DNA from: Kineococcus sp. NBC_00420 | GTDB lineage: Bacteria > Actinomycetota > Actinomycetes > Actinomycetales > Kineococcaceae | Direction: 5' to 3' | Assembly (NCBI RefSeq): GCF_036021035.1 | Contig: NZ_CP107930.1 | Coordinates: forward strand, 1,860,001-1,924,000 | Length of the DNA stretch: 64,000 nucleotides | Shown: positions 7,344 to 15,962 of the stretch, one piece after another | How positions within the stretch are numbered: the stretch's first letter is position 1 | Layout of the letters: the number at the start of each line of letters is the position of its first letter | Notes under the pieces: model-generated | Databases searched by the model: none | What the model was told of the DNA's origin: nothing | What the model saw: the letters and a program-made list of their open reading frames with translations, nothing else | Translations under genes and position numbers: made by a program

Positions 7344-8665
7344 GGCGTCCCCGTCCCGACCGCGAGCGCGTCCTCGATCCAGTCGAAGCGGCGGCCGGTG
7401 TGCTTCCAGGCCCGGACGTCGCCGGAGCGGGCGTGTCCCTCGAAGAGCTCCACCCGCGCGGCACGGCCGCAGACCTCCCCCAGCCGGGCCGAGGACGCTG
7501 GGTCGCTGATCTCCTGGTAGGTGACCGTGCGCAGGTACTTGCCGACCCACAGACCTCCCGTGTAGCGGGCCGCGCCCAGCGTGGGCAGTACGTGGTTGGT
7601 GCCGATCACCTTGTCGCCGTAGGAGACGCAGGTGTTCTCCCCGAGGAACAGCGCGCCGTAGTCGTGCATCTTCACCAGCGCCTCGCGCGGTGCGCGGGTG
7701 AAGACCTGCACGTGCTCGAAGGCGAAGGAGTCCGCCAGCGCATACGCCTCGTCGAGGTCGTCCACCACCAGCACCTGACCCCAGTCGCGCCAGGCCGGTC
7801 CTGCGTAGTCGGCGGTCGGCAGGCCGGGCAGCAGCCGTTCGACGTGCTCGAGCACCCGCTCGCCCAGCGCGCGCGAGGTGGTGATGAGCACCGCGGGCGA
7901 CTCGGGACCGTGCTCGGCCTGCGAGAGCAGGTCGACCGCGACGAGGAAGGGGTCGGCGGAGTCGTCGGCGACGACGAGGATCTCGGTGGGTCCGGCGAAC
8001 AGGTCGATGCCGACCTCCCCGAACAGCTGCCGCTTCGCCTCGGCGACGTAGGCGTTGCCGGGACCGGCCAGGAGGTTCACCGGGGCGATGCTCTCCGTGC
8101 CCAGGGCCATGGCCGCGATCGCCTGCACCCCACCGAGGACGTGGATCTCGTCGGCCCCGGCGAGTTTCATGGCCGCGACGGTGGCGGCCGGGACCTCACC
8201 CCGGATGGGTGGGGTGCAGGCCACGACGCGGGGCACGCCCGCCACCTTGGCGGTGACGATCGTCATGTGCGCGGACGCCGTCAGCGGGTACTTCCCCCCG
8301 GGGACGTAGGCGCCGACCGCCTGCACGGGCACGTGCTTCTGTCCGAGCCGCACTCCGGGCAGGGTCTCGACCTCGAGGTCGACGAGGGAGTCGCGCTGGG
8401 CCTGGGCGAAGGTGCGCACCTGGTCCTGGACGAACCGGATGTCCTCGATCACCTGGGGGTCGAGGCCGGCCACGATCTCCTCGACCTGGTCGTCGTCGAG
8501 CCGGGAGGGTCGCGTCCAGCCGTCGAACTGCTCGGCGTAGCGGCGGACCGCGTCGTCGCCCTCGCGACGGACAGCGGCGACGATCGTCCCCACCCGCTCG
8601 GCGACGTCGGCCTGGGCCGTGTCCGCGAAGGACTTCGTGGGGGCGCTCTTGAGCTGCAGGGGCAT
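7340..8665 (-). CDS. histidinol-dehydrogenase-like (HisD/HpsN family) dehydrogenase
   Basis: 441-residue NAD-dependent zinc dehydrogenase of the HisD superfamily. Marks are LAGPGNAYVAEAKRQLFG, Zn ligands in SQAEHGPES, the catalytic pair in FEHVQV and GTNHVLPT. The catabolic setting (LacI regulator, aldolase, SDR, no his genes) argues against histidine synthesis and for a degradative paralogue such as sulfopropanediol 3-dehydrogenase (HpsN). The exact substrate is unknown. The ATG at 8665 is preceded by GAGGG. It is the first gene of the minus operon, divergent from lacI, with two operator-like motifs between. A second paralogue lies at 13113. Confidence 0.85.
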   Translation of the reverse strand: MPLQLKSAPTKSFADTAQADVAERVGTIVAAVRREGDDAVRRYAEQFDGWTRPSRLDDDQVEEIVAGLDPQVIEDIRFVQDQVRTFAQAQRDSLVDLEVETLPGVRLGQKHVPVQAVGAYVPGGKYPLTASAHMTIVTAKVAGVPRVVACTPPIRGEVPAATVAAMKLAGADEIHVLGGVQAIAAMALGTESIAPVNLLAGPGNAYVAEAKRQLFGEVGIDLFAGPTEILVVADDSADPFLVAVDLLSQAEHGPESPAVLITTSRALGERVLEHVERLLPGLPTADYAGPAWRDWGQVLVVDDLDEAYALADSFAFEHVQVFTRAPREALVKMHDYGALFLGENTCVSYGDKVIGTNHVLPTLGAARYTGGLWVGKYLRTVTYQEISDPASSARLGEVCGRAARVELFEGHARSGDVRAWKHTGRRFDWIEDALAVGTGTP

Positions 8666-8702
8666 CGTCGGACCCTCGTTCCGTCGTGGTGTGCAGGGGT
8701 TT

Positions 8703-8737
8703 GCGTATACGTATGCTCGAACTGCGTCTACGTATAC
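8703..8737. promoter_or_regulatory. paired operator-like sites between hisD-like gene and lacI
   Basis: Two related 14-mers, GCGTATACGTATGC (8703-8716) and GCGTCTACGTATAC (8724-8737), start 21 bp apart, two helical turns. Read on the minus strand the first is GCATACGTATACGC, which matches 13 of 14 bases of the site at 9836-9849. The TACGTA cores have the central CG typical of LacI-family operators, so the adjacent LacI regulator is the likely binder. Confidence 0.65.
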
Positions 8738-8799
8738 CGGACCGAGGCACCCGTCGGCTAGACTCCAGCGGTCGCAGCGGGTCGCGGAAGGGTTCACCC

Positions 8800-9795
8800 A
8801 TGGCAGTCACGAGCCGCGACGTCGCCCGTGTGGCCGGCGTCTCCCAGCCCACGGTCTCCCGGGCCCTGCGGGACGACCCCCGGCTCTCGAACGCCACGAA
8901 GCAGCGCGTCCGCGAGGCCGCCCAACTGCTCGGGTACGTGCTCAGCGACGCCGGCCGGGCCCTGTCCTCCGGGCGCACCCGGCGCATCGGGTTGCTCGTC
9001 ACCGACCTGAACAACGAGTTCTACCACCACATCATCGCGCCGGTGCACCACGAACTCGAGAGCCGCGGGTACCAGCTCCTGCTGCACACCGAGTCCGACG
9101 ACAACGGGAGCGTGGTGGACCGCCTGCTGGCGAACGGGATGGACGGGGTCGTCCTGGCCACGACCACGATCGACTCCACCGCCCCCCTGCGGTTGCGCGA
9201 CCGGGGGCTGCCGTTCGTCTACCTCAACCGCACCAGCACCCAGGTCGACGCCGACGCCACGGTCGTGGATCCCGTGCCGGGCTTCACGGCTGCCGTCCGC
9301 CGCGCGGTCGAGTTCGGCCACCGCCGGGTGGGCGCCGTGCTCGGACCGACCAACACCAGCACGGGACAGAGCCGGGAACTCGCGCTGCGCTCGGCCCTGG
9401 CCGACCACGGCCTGCCCCTGGAAACGCGGTACGTGCGCCGCGGCCCCTACGACACCGCCGTCGGCGACGCCGCGGTGAGCGAACTGCTGGAACTGCCCGA
9501 ACCTCCCACGCTGATCTTCTGCGGCAACGACGTGGTCGCCTACGGCGCCCTCAACGCCGCCGGCCGCACCGGCGTGCACGTCCCCCGGGAGGTCTCGATC
9601 GTGGGTTTCGACGACCTCCCGCCCGCCGCCTGGCCGATCGTGCAGCTCTCGACCATCGCCTACGACTTCGAGCAGATGGCCCGCGAGGCGGCCCGGCTCG
9701 CCGTGCGCCGCATCGAGGATCCAGGAGCCCCCCTGTCCCACACCACGTTCACCACCACCTTCGTCGAGCGCGGAACCCTCGGAACCACGGGCTGA
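8800..9795 (+). CDS. LacI-family transcriptional regulator
   Basis: 331-residue repressor. The N-terminal helix-turn-helix is SRDVARVAGVSQPTVSRALRD, followed by the hinge helix LSSGRTRRIGLLV and a periplasmic-binding-protein-like sensor domain with VSIVGFDDLP. The ATG at 8800 has GGAAGGG about 9 bases upstream; the frame is open earlier but without a ribosome site. It sits between the two arms of the catabolic locus, and near-identical operator-like motifs precede the hisD-like gene and the SnoaL-like gene. It therefore probably controls both and itself. The effector is likely the substrate or an intermediate. Confidence 0.92.
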   Translation: MAVTSRDVARVAGVSQPTVSRALRDDPRLSNATKQRVREAAQLLGYVLSDAGRALSSGRTRRIGLLVTDLNNEFYHHIIAPVHHELESRGYQLLLHTESDDNGSVVDRLLANGMDGVVLATTTIDSTAPLRLRDRGLPFVYLNRTSTQVDADATVVDPVPGFTAAVRRAVEFGHRRVGAVLGPTNTSTGQSRELALRSALADHGLPLETRYVRRGPYDTAVGDAAVSELLELPEPPTLIFCGNDVVAYGALNAAGRTGVHVPREVSIVGFDDLPPAAWPIVQLSTIAYDFEQMAREAARLAVRRIEDPGAPLSHTTFTTTFVERGTLGTTG

Positions 9796-9821
9796 CCCCC
9801 CGAGCCACCGTGCGCAACCCC

Positions 9822-9850
9822 TTGCACCGGTTTGTGCATACGCATACGCT
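9822..9850 (+). promoter_or_regulatory. promoter of the SnoaL-like/bicupin operon with operator
   Basis: TTGCAC (9822-9827), 17 bp, TACGCT (9845-9850) forms a good -35/-10 pair. The motif GCATACGCATACGC (9836-9849) covers the spacer and the -10 box and matches the sites upstream of the hisD-like gene, so bound LacI-type repressor would block polymerase. Confidence 0.6.
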
Positions 9851-9907
9851 CAGCGTCGTGGTGGGCGCAGCAGCCCACCGCGACCACCGACGAAGGGATG
9901 CTCCCCA

Positions 9908-10888
9908 GTGGCTCTCGATCCGGTCGCGTACGCGCCGTACGCGGATCCCGACGACTTCATCCGCGAGGTGACCGACCTCATCTGGGTCGACCGCTCCATC
10001 AGCTTCATCCGCGAGAACTACGAACCGGACTCGATCGTCCACGGCGCCTACGGGACTTCCACCACACGGCAGGAGGTGATCGAGGGGACGCTGCAGCGCA
10101 TCTCGGCGGACCCGGACCGGACCGGCCAGGCCGAGGACGTGGTGTGGGAGGCGCGGGGCCAGGACGCGTTCCTCAGCTCCCACCTCGTGCTGTCGGGGCA
10201 CCTGCACACCTCCGCGCACAGCCGCACCATCGCCAACTGCCTCTACCGACGCGGCCGCATGGTCGAGGAGTGGGTCGTGCGCGACTCCCTCGCCGGCGCG
10301 CTGGACCTGGGGCTGGACCTCGACGAGCTCGCCCGGGCCCAGACCTTCCGCGGGTACACGGGTTCCTGGACCCAGCCCGCACCGGTCGACGTCGTCGCCG
10401 CGGGCGACTCCGGCCCCCGTCCGGACGAGCACCGCCCCGAGGTCGAACGCGTCCTGGAGATGATCCGGACGGTCTGGAACGACCGCGACCTGCAGAAGGT
10501 GGAGGCGTTCTTCGCACGCGACCTCGTCCTGCTGACCGTCGGCAACCAGGTCGTCATCCGTCCCGAGGGGTACCGCCGGGCCCTGCTGCGGTTCCTGGAG
10601 TGCTTCCCGGCGGGGCAGTTCGAGGTCCGCGACGTCCAGACCAACGACGACGTCCGCTACGCCGGGCTGCGGGTCGCGGTGACGTGGAAGTTCGTCGGCG
10701 ACTACACCGGCGCCCCCACCTACGGTCCGCGCACGGGGAAACCCGTCGACGTGCTCGGGATCTCGCAGTTCACGTTCCACCGCGGCGCTCTCGTCAAGGA
10801 GGTGCGCCTGTACGACGACATCGCCCTGCGCACCCAGATCGCGGCCGCCCGCGGCGACGGCGACACCGTACCCGTCAACATCTACTGA
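9908..10888 (+). CDS. double SnoaL/NTF2-like domain protein
   Basis: 326 residues made of two NTF2-like halves. Residues about 15-140 carry FIRENYEPDSIVHGAYG and a conserved HTSAHSRTIANCLYRRGRMVEEWVVRD. Residues about 175-310 carry VWNDRDLQKVEAFFARDLVL and DVLGISQFTFHRGALVKEVRLYDD. Such cone-shaped domains act as isomerases, cyclases, hydratases or ligand holders; the fused pair is less common. GTG start with AAGGGA upstream; an out-of-frame ATG precedes it. It is followed after 30 bases by the bicupin on the same strand, so they probably act on the same compound. Confidence 0.75.
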   Translation: MALDPVAYAPYADPDDFIREVTDLIWVDRSISFIRENYEPDSIVHGAYGTSTTRQEVIEGTLQRISADPDRTGQAEDVVWEARGQDAFLSSHLVLSGHLHTSAHSRTIANCLYRRGRMVEEWVVRDSLAGALDLGLDLDELARAQTFRGYTGSWTQPAPVDVVAAGDSGPRPDEHRPEVERVLEMIRTVWNDRDLQKVEAFFARDLVLLTVGNQVVIRPEGYRRALLRFLECFPAGQFEVRDVQTNDDVRYAGLRVAVTWKFVGDYTGAPTYGPRTGKPVDVLGISQFTFHRGALVKEVRLYDDIALRTQIAAARGDGDTVPVNIY

Positions 10889-10918
10889 GAATCCGTACTC
10901 CCTCTGGAGGAGGAACGC

Positions 10919-12097
10919 ATGACCACCACCGAGCACGTGCGCCCGGAACTGAGCGACGTCACCGTCGGGGCTGCGGAGATCCAGCGCCGCACCGTCCGCA
11001 AGAGCGACTGGGTCCCCTGCAACGCGGCCTTCATCGACTGCCGCACGCCCGGCTCCGACCGCAAGGAGAACTACGCCTTCATCGGCGGCGGCGTCTCGCA
11101 GAACGCCTCCCAGTTCATCAACCTCACCGAGCCGCACGGTTTCAACACCGGGGCCGCGGGGATGCCGAACGGCATCTCCAACAACCTGCACCTGCACTTC
11201 ACCGCAGAGGTGTTCGTCAACCTCGGCGGCGAGTTCCGCCTGCGCTGGGGTGTCGATGGGCAGCAGGGCGAGTACGTCAGCACCGACGGCGACGTCGTCT
11301 CGGTCCCGACCTGGATCTTCCGCGGGTTCACCAACGAGGGACCGGACGACGGGATCCTCTACACCGTGCTGGGCCGCGACGTGACCGGCGGGATCATCTG
11401 GGGTCCCTCGGTGCTGGAGGAGGCCGAGTCCCACGGCCTGCACCTGACGGCCGACAACCGGCTGATCGACACCGTCGCGGGCGACGCGCTGCCCGAGGGC
11501 GTCGCCCTGATCACCCCGATGAAGACGCGCTACATCGACGAGCTGACGTCCTACTCCGTCGAGGAGATGCGCCGTCGCGTCGTGCAGCCCGGCGACCGCG
11601 TCTACAGCCGAAACGCGTTGCTGTGCGCGACGTTGCCCGGCGGGGCGGCCGAACTGGCCCTGGTCATCGGGTACGGCATGACGCAGGACCGTCGCCAGAC
11701 CCCGTCGATCACCGAACCGCACTCGTTCAACCTCGCCTGGGTCCGGGCCGTGGCGGAGGAGGGTCTGCTGCTGCACCGCCACGACCGCAACCAGGCCCTG
11801 CTGGTGAAGTCCGGTCGCTGGTCGGTGACCCTCAACGGCGATCCGGCCACGGCGATGGAACTCGGCGTGGGCGACTCGTTCTCGGTCCCGCCGGGGGCCT
11901 GGCGCGCGTTCCGCTGCGTGCAGGAAGGTCCGGACGGCCCGGGTGAACTGCTGGTCATCAACTCCGGTGACGACCGCGTCTACCTGGAATGGGCTCCCGA
12001 GGTCGTCTACGCCGCCCGCCGCACCGATCGGATGATCGACCCCAACGGCTACCTCGCGCCGGTCGGCGTCATGGTCACCGCCACCGAGGACGACTGA
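10919..12097 (+). CDS. bicupin protein, possible dioxygenase or isomerase
   Basis: 392 residues with two cupin barrels. The first has HLHFTAEVFVNLGGEFRLRWG and the second HRHDRNQALLVKSGRWSVTLNG plus FSVPPGAWRAFRC. His-x-His and Glu/Gln positions suggest metal binding. Bicupins include ring-cleaving dioxygenases and sugar-acid isomerases; I cannot choose. A strong GGAGGAGG ribosome site precedes the ATG. It is cotranscribed with the SnoaL-like gene and under the same LacI-type operator. It ends 9 bases before the convergent LysR gene. Confidence 0.75.
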   Translation: MTTTEHVRPELSDVTVGAAEIQRRTVRKSDWVPCNAAFIDCRTPGSDRKENYAFIGGGVSQNASQFINLTEPHGFNTGAAGMPNGISNNLHLHFTAEVFVNLGGEFRLRWGVDGQQGEYVSTDGDVVSVPTWIFRGFTNEGPDDGILYTVLGRDVTGGIIWGPSVLEEAESHGLHLTADNRLIDTVAGDALPEGVALITPMKTRYIDELTSYSVEEMRRRVVQPGDRVYSRNALLCATLPGGAAELALVIGYGMTQDRRQTPSITEPHSFNLAWVRAVAEEGLLLHRHDRNQALLVKSGRWSVTLNGDPATAMELGVGDSFSVPPGAWRAFRCVQEGPDGPGELLVINSGDDRVYLEWAPEVVYAARRTDRMIDPNGYLAPVGVMVTATEDD

Positions 12098-12106
12098 CCG
12101 CCCCGT

Positions 12107-13033
12107 TCAGCCGGGCCAGGCCTCGCCGGCCCCGTCGGCGTCGTGCGCGAGCAGGCGTTGACGGGCCAGCCGGACGAGTTCGCGCGTGGCCGGCGACAGG
12201 GCGATCCCCTCACGCTGCACCAGGGCCACGACGTCGTGCAGCGGGGTTTCGAAACCCACCGTCCCGAGCCCCGGGGGGAACGCCGCGCTGTCCACCACGG
12301 CCCGGCTGACGAAGGTGTCGCCGATCCCCCGCGCCACGAGGCCGAGCGCCGCCTCGACGTGCTCGACCTCGATGAGGGGTTCCAGCCGGACGCCCTCCAG
12401 CCGCGCGCGGTCGGCGAGCTGGCGACGCGTCGGGTCCCGCCAGCCGTGGTGGGCGTCGTAGAGGACCAGCGGCGCGGCGGCCAGGTCGGCCATCGTCACC
12501 GGACGCCGCAGTCGGGCCGGGTCCGCGCTGACGTAGCGGACCTCGTCCCGCAGGACGGGGGTGACCGTCAGCCCGGCGTCGTCGACGGGCAGGACGACCA
12601 GGCCCGCCTCGATCTCCCCCGCGGCCACGGCGGCCGCCACCGCCACCGAATTCAGCCCCACCAGCCGCACCCGGACCGCGGGGTGGCGCCGGTGGAACTC
12701 CGCGACGAGGTCGGAGAGCAGGTAGTAGTCGGCGTTGCGCAGGACCCCGAACGTGGCGACCCCGCCGCCCAGACTGCGCAACGCCCGCACGGCGTCGCTC
12801 CCGGCGTCGGCCGCGGAGACGGACTGCTCCGCGAAGGGCAGGAGCTGCTCACCCGCGCCCGTGAGGACGAGCCGCCTCGGCCCGCGTGTGAACAACGCGA
12901 TCCCGTGCTCCTCCTCGAGCCGCCGGACGAGTTCGGAGGCCGAGGCCGAGGCGATCTCCAGGTCCACGGCCGCCGCGGTGAACGATCCCGCCCGGGCGGC
13001 CGCGAGGAAGGCCCGGAGCTGGTTCAGCGTCAC
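12107..13033 (-). CDS. LysR-family transcriptional regulator
   Basis: 308 residues. The N-terminal winged helix-turn-helix is LNQLRAFLAAARAGSFTAAA, followed by a LysR substrate-binding domain that includes GIGDTFVSRAVV. The GTG start lies 7 bases after a TACCCT -10-like box, so the message may be leaderless. It is divergent from the second hisD-like gene with only 79 bases between, the classic LysR arrangement. It probably controls that gene and the nitrilase. The effector is unknown. Confidence 0.9.
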   Translation of the reverse strand: MTLNQLRAFLAAARAGSFTAAAVDLEIASASASELVRRLEEEHGIALFTRGPRRLVLTGAGEQLLPFAEQSVSAADAGSDAVRALRSLGGGVATFGVLRNADYYLLSDLVAEFHRRHPAVRVRLVGLNSVAVAAAVAAGEIEAGLVVLPVDDAGLTVTPVLRDEVRYVSADPARLRRPVTMADLAAAPLVLYDAHHGWRDPTRRQLADRARLEGVRLEPLIEVEHVEAALGLVARGIGDTFVSRAVVDSAAFPPGLGTVGFETPLHDVVALVQREGIALSPATRELVRLARQRLLAHDADGAGEAWPG

Positions 13034-13040
13034 GATCGAC

Positions 13041-13106
13041 AGGGTAGTCCTGCGGGTACCGGAGGATCTCCGGGTCTTGTCCTGAGGGTCGCGCAGTTCC
13101 TAGCCT
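13041..13106. promoter_or_regulatory. divergent promoter region of lysR and second hisD-like gene
   Basis: Going right, TTGTCC (13077-13082), 18 bp and TAGCCT (13101-13106) end 6 bases before the ATG at 13113, which lacks a ribosome site, so transcription should start at the ATG. Going left, TACCCT (13046-13041) lies 7 bases before the LysR GTG. Between them CCGGAG-GAT-CTCCGG (13059-13073) is a perfect inverted repeat, a plausible LysR site. Confidence 0.55.
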
Positions 13107-13112
13107 TCCCGC

Positions 13113-14438
13113 ATGCAGTTCACCCCCGCCGTCCTCTCCGCCCTCGCCGGCCGGTTCTCGCCGGTGAAGGTTCCCGCCGTCCAGACCCCGCCCGCCCAGC
13201 GCGACCCCGCGGTCGCCGCGCGCGTGTCCGGGATGCTCGCCGACATCGAGGAGGGCGGGCTCGACGCCGTCCTGCGCTACGCCGCGGAACTCGACGGCTA
13301 CGACGGCAGCGACGGCAGCGCCGTGGAACTCGACGCCGACACCATCGCCCGCAGCGGCGAGCGCCTGCCCCCCGAGCTGCGCGAGGCGATCGAACTCGGT
13401 GGTGAACGCACCCGGGCCTTCGCCGCGGCCCAGCGCGCGCACCTGAGCGACTTCTCCGTGGAGCTGACCCCGGGCCTGCTCGTGGGCCAGCGCTACGTGC
13501 CCGTGGGCCGGGTGGGGGCCTACCTGCCGGCCGGGCGGTTCCCGCTGACGGCGAGCGCGTTCATGACGGTGGGCGTCGCCAAGGTCGCCGGGGTTCCCTC
13601 CGTCGTGGCCTGCACCCCGCCGCAACCCCACGGCGGCGCCAACGACGCCGTGCTGTACGCCGCGGCGGTCTCCGGGGTCGACCGGGTGTTCGTCCTCGGC
13701 GGGGTGCAGGCCCTGGCCGCGATGGCCTTCGGCCTCGTCGGCGAGGGCCCCGTCGACATGCTCGTGGGAGCCGGCAACGCGTTCGTCGCGGAGGCCAAGC
13801 GCCAGCTGTTCGGCACCGTCGCGATCGATCTCCTCGCCGGTCCCTCGGAGGTCGCGGTGCTGGCCGACGACAGCGCCGACCCGGTCCTCGTCGCGGCCGA
13901 CCTGCTCGGGCAGGCCGAGCACGGTCCGAACTCCCCCGCGGCATTGGTGACGACGTCACGGGAACTCGCGCAGGCCGTCGTCACCGAGGTCGACCGGCAG
14001 CTCGGGGGGCTCGCGACGCGCGACATCGCCGGTGCCGCCTGGCGCGACCACGGCAGCGTGACCTGGGCCGCGGACCGCGAGACGGCCGCGACGCTCATGG
14101 ACGACCTGGCCCCGGAACACCTCGAGGTGCTGACGACCGAGGACGACTGGTACCACGACCGACTGACGAACTACGGCTCGCTCTTCCTCGGGGAGTGGTC
14201 GACGGTCGCCTACTCCGACAAGGGCATGGCCGGGACCAACCACACGTTGCCGACGGCTGGCGGCGCCCGGCACAGTGCCGGGCTGTCCGTCGCGCGCTAC
14301 CTGAAACCGCTGACGTACCAGCGGATCTCGCGCGAAGCCACGCCCGACCTCGCGACGGCGGTCCAGGTGATCTCCGACTCCGAAGGCATGGCCGCGCACA
14401 GCGCCACCGCCACCCTGCGCACCGCCCGCTGGCGGTGA
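13113..14438 (+). CDS. second histidinol-dehydrogenase-like (HisD/HpsN family) dehydrogenase
   Basis: 441 residues, the same length as its paralogue at 7340-8665. Marks are LVGAGNAFVAEAKRQLFG, Zn ligands in GQAEHGPNS, the catalytic pair in PEHLEV, GTNHTLPT and the C-terminal SEGMAAHS. The second copy in a catabolic context, with no histidine genes, again suggests an alcohol-to-acid dehydrogenase of degradation rather than HisD proper. The start is leaderless (see promoter entry). It is followed after 19 bases by the nitrilase and divergent from LysR. Confidence 0.85.
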   Translation: MQFTPAVLSALAGRFSPVKVPAVQTPPAQRDPAVAARVSGMLADIEEGGLDAVLRYAAELDGYDGSDGSAVELDADTIARSGERLPPELREAIELGGERTRAFAAAQRAHLSDFSVELTPGLLVGQRYVPVGRVGAYLPAGRFPLTASAFMTVGVAKVAGVPSVVACTPPQPHGGANDAVLYAAAVSGVDRVFVLGGVQALAAMAFGLVGEGPVDMLVGAGNAFVAEAKRQLFGTVAIDLLAGPSEVAVLADDSADPVLVAADLLGQAEHGPNSPAALVTTSRELAQAVVTEVDRQLGGLATRDIAGAAWRDHGSVTWAADRETAATLMDDLAPEHLEVLTTEDDWYHDRLTNYGSLFLGEWSTVAYSDKGMAGTNHTLPTAGGARHSAGLSVARYLKPLTYQRISREATPDLATAVQVISDSEGMAAHSATATLRTARWR

Positions 14439-14457
14439 CGCGGTGCACGGAGCGCGC

Positions 14458-15273
14458 ATGACCACCTCCGTGGTCCGGATCGCCTGCCACAGCTCCGCCC
14501 CCCGCATCGCCGACCTGGCCGCCAACACCCGGGACGCGCGGGCCGCCGTCCGCGCGGCGGTGGACGCCGGGGCCGACCTCGTCGTCCTGCCCGAGCTCGT
14601 CACGTCCGGGTACGTGTTCGCCTCGCCCGAGGAGGCGGCGGGGGTGGCGATCACCCGCGACGACGAGGTGTTCGCCGGCTGGGCCGAGGAGGCGGCGCGC
14701 GGGGACGCGGTCGTCGTCGGGGGTTTCTGCGAACGCGGGGAGGACGGTCTGTACAACAGCGCCGCCGTCGTCGACGCGTCCGGTGTCCTGGCCGTGTACC
14801 GCAAGGTCCACCTGTGGGACGAGGAGAAGCGGTTCTTCCGGCCCGGCAACGCCCTGCCGCCCGTGCTGACGACGCGGGTCGGCGCGATCGCCCCGCTGGT
14901 CTGCTACGACCTGGAGTTCCCCGAGTTCACTCGCGCCCTCGCGCTGGCCGGCGCGGAACTGCTGGCCGTCCCGACGAACTGGCCCCTCGTCCCGCGCCCG
15001 GCCGATGAACGTCCGCCCGAGGTCGTCATCGCCATGGCCACGGCCCGGGTCAACCGGGTCGTCGTCGCGTGCTGCGACCGCACCGGGACCGAACGAGGCC
15101 AGGAGTGGACGGCGGGAACGACGGTCGTGGGGGCCGACGGGTGGCCGGTGGCGTCGCGCGACCACGAGGGTCTGCTGCTCGTCGACGTCGACCTGGCGCC
15201 GACGCGCGACAAGCAGCTGACCCCTCGGGCCCACCTGTTCGACGACCGACGACCGGACGTCTACCCGGCGTGA
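14458..15273 (+). CDS. nitrilase-superfamily carbon-nitrogen hydrolase
   Basis: 271 residues with the full Glu-Lys-Cys triad: Glu in LVVLPELVTSGY, Lys in VYRKVHLW and Cys in PLVCYDLEFPE. This makes it an amidase, carbamoylase or nitrilase of the CN-hydrolase family. ATG 14458 is chosen because GGAG sits 6 bases upstream; an in-frame ATG at 14443 lacks one. It lies 19 bases after the hisD-like gene, so an amide or nitrile nitrogen is probably removed from the same substrate. Followed by a small hairpin. Confidence 0.88.
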   Translation: MTTSVVRIACHSSAPRIADLAANTRDARAAVRAAVDAGADLVVLPELVTSGYVFASPEEAAGVAITRDDEVFAGWAEEAARGDAVVVGGFCERGEDGLYNSAAVVDASGVLAVYRKVHLWDEEKRFFRPGNALPPVLTTRVGAIAPLVCYDLEFPEFTRALALAGAELLAVPTNWPLVPRPADERPPEVVIAMATARVNRVVVACCDRTGTERGQEWTAGTTVVGADGWPVASRDHEGLLLVDVDLAPTRDKQLTPRAHLFDDRRPDVYPA

Positions 15274-15289
15274 TGTCCCCCTGGGTCAC

Positions 15290-15309
15290 GTCCCCGACTC
15301 GACGGGGAC
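15290..15309 (+). terminator. hairpin after the nitrilase gene
   Basis: GTCCCCG-ACTCGA-CGGGGAC: 7-bp perfect stem with a 6-base loop, 17 bases past the nitrilase stop. There is no U-tract, so termination is plausible but not certain. Confidence 0.45.
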
Positions 15310-15390
15310 CTGCGCCCTTGCCGACGTCGGAGCCGACCGGGAGGCCCACCGCGGCGAGCAGCAGGACCTCGAACGCTGCCGGCGGCGGCG

Positions 15391-15962
15391 CTGGGCGAGA
15401 CGGTGGAGGCAGGTCACGACGACCGTCCCGAGGACCTGACCCACCCTGCTCAACTACCGCAAGGACGGCCTGGCGTTCTAGAACCAGGTCGCGGTGAGTC
15501 CCATCTTCGGTCCGGGCGGCGAACTGACCCACTTCGTCGGCATCCAGACCGACGCCAGCGGCCGAGTCGCCGCAGATGAAGCCCGAGATGCCGCCCTCGC
15601 CGCTGAGAAGAGCGCACGGGCCCAGGCTGATGCCGCCCGGGCCCAAGCCGACGCCGCGCGCGAGGTCGCCCACCGCGCACGAACGCAAGCTGAGACCGCC
15701 CGACGGCAGGCCGAAGCCGCCCGAGGACAAGCCGAACGGCCCGCACCCAAGCCGAGGAATCCCGCGCACTGGCCGAGCGCTCGCGTGGGCAGGCCGAGCA
15801 GTCCCCCGCCGTTGCCGAGGAACAATGGACTGTTCCCGGATTCGTAGGCACGGGATCAAACTGCGAGTTCGGCGATCTCCTCGATCTTTTGACCGCCTTG
15901 AGGAGCTGCCCGCAGCCTTGGAGGCGCACTGGTCCGTCGAGCCGGCCCGAGGTGCGCGATGA
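15391..15962 (+). pseudogene. broken PAS/LOV-domain signalling protein
   Basis: Remains of the second half of a PAS/LOV domain and a coiled coil. The segments TLLNYRKDGLAF and NQVAVSPIFGPGGELTHFVG are joined across a TAG at 15479-15481 where the family has Trp (TGG), a nonsense change. The upstream part (LGETVEAGHDDRPEDLT) is in another frame, the Ala/Gln-rich coil (ARAQADAAR, repeated) shifts frame near 15739, and the last part (DRLEELPAALEAHW) is in a third frame whose TGA overlaps the next ATG. The flavin-binding Cys half is absent. The gene is dead, and the protein was probably a kinase or phosphatase regulator. Confidence 0.75.

Noticed and set aside
7340-8665. True histidine-biosynthesis hisD
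   Set aside because: No other his genes are near, there are two copies in catabolic operons, and a LacI regulator with operators adjoins; a degradative paralogue is more likely.
9749-11782. Long minus-strand frame opposite the SnoaL-like and bicupin genes
   Set aside because: Antisense shadow; the plus strand has ribosome sites, cupin motifs and a promoter, the minus frame has none.
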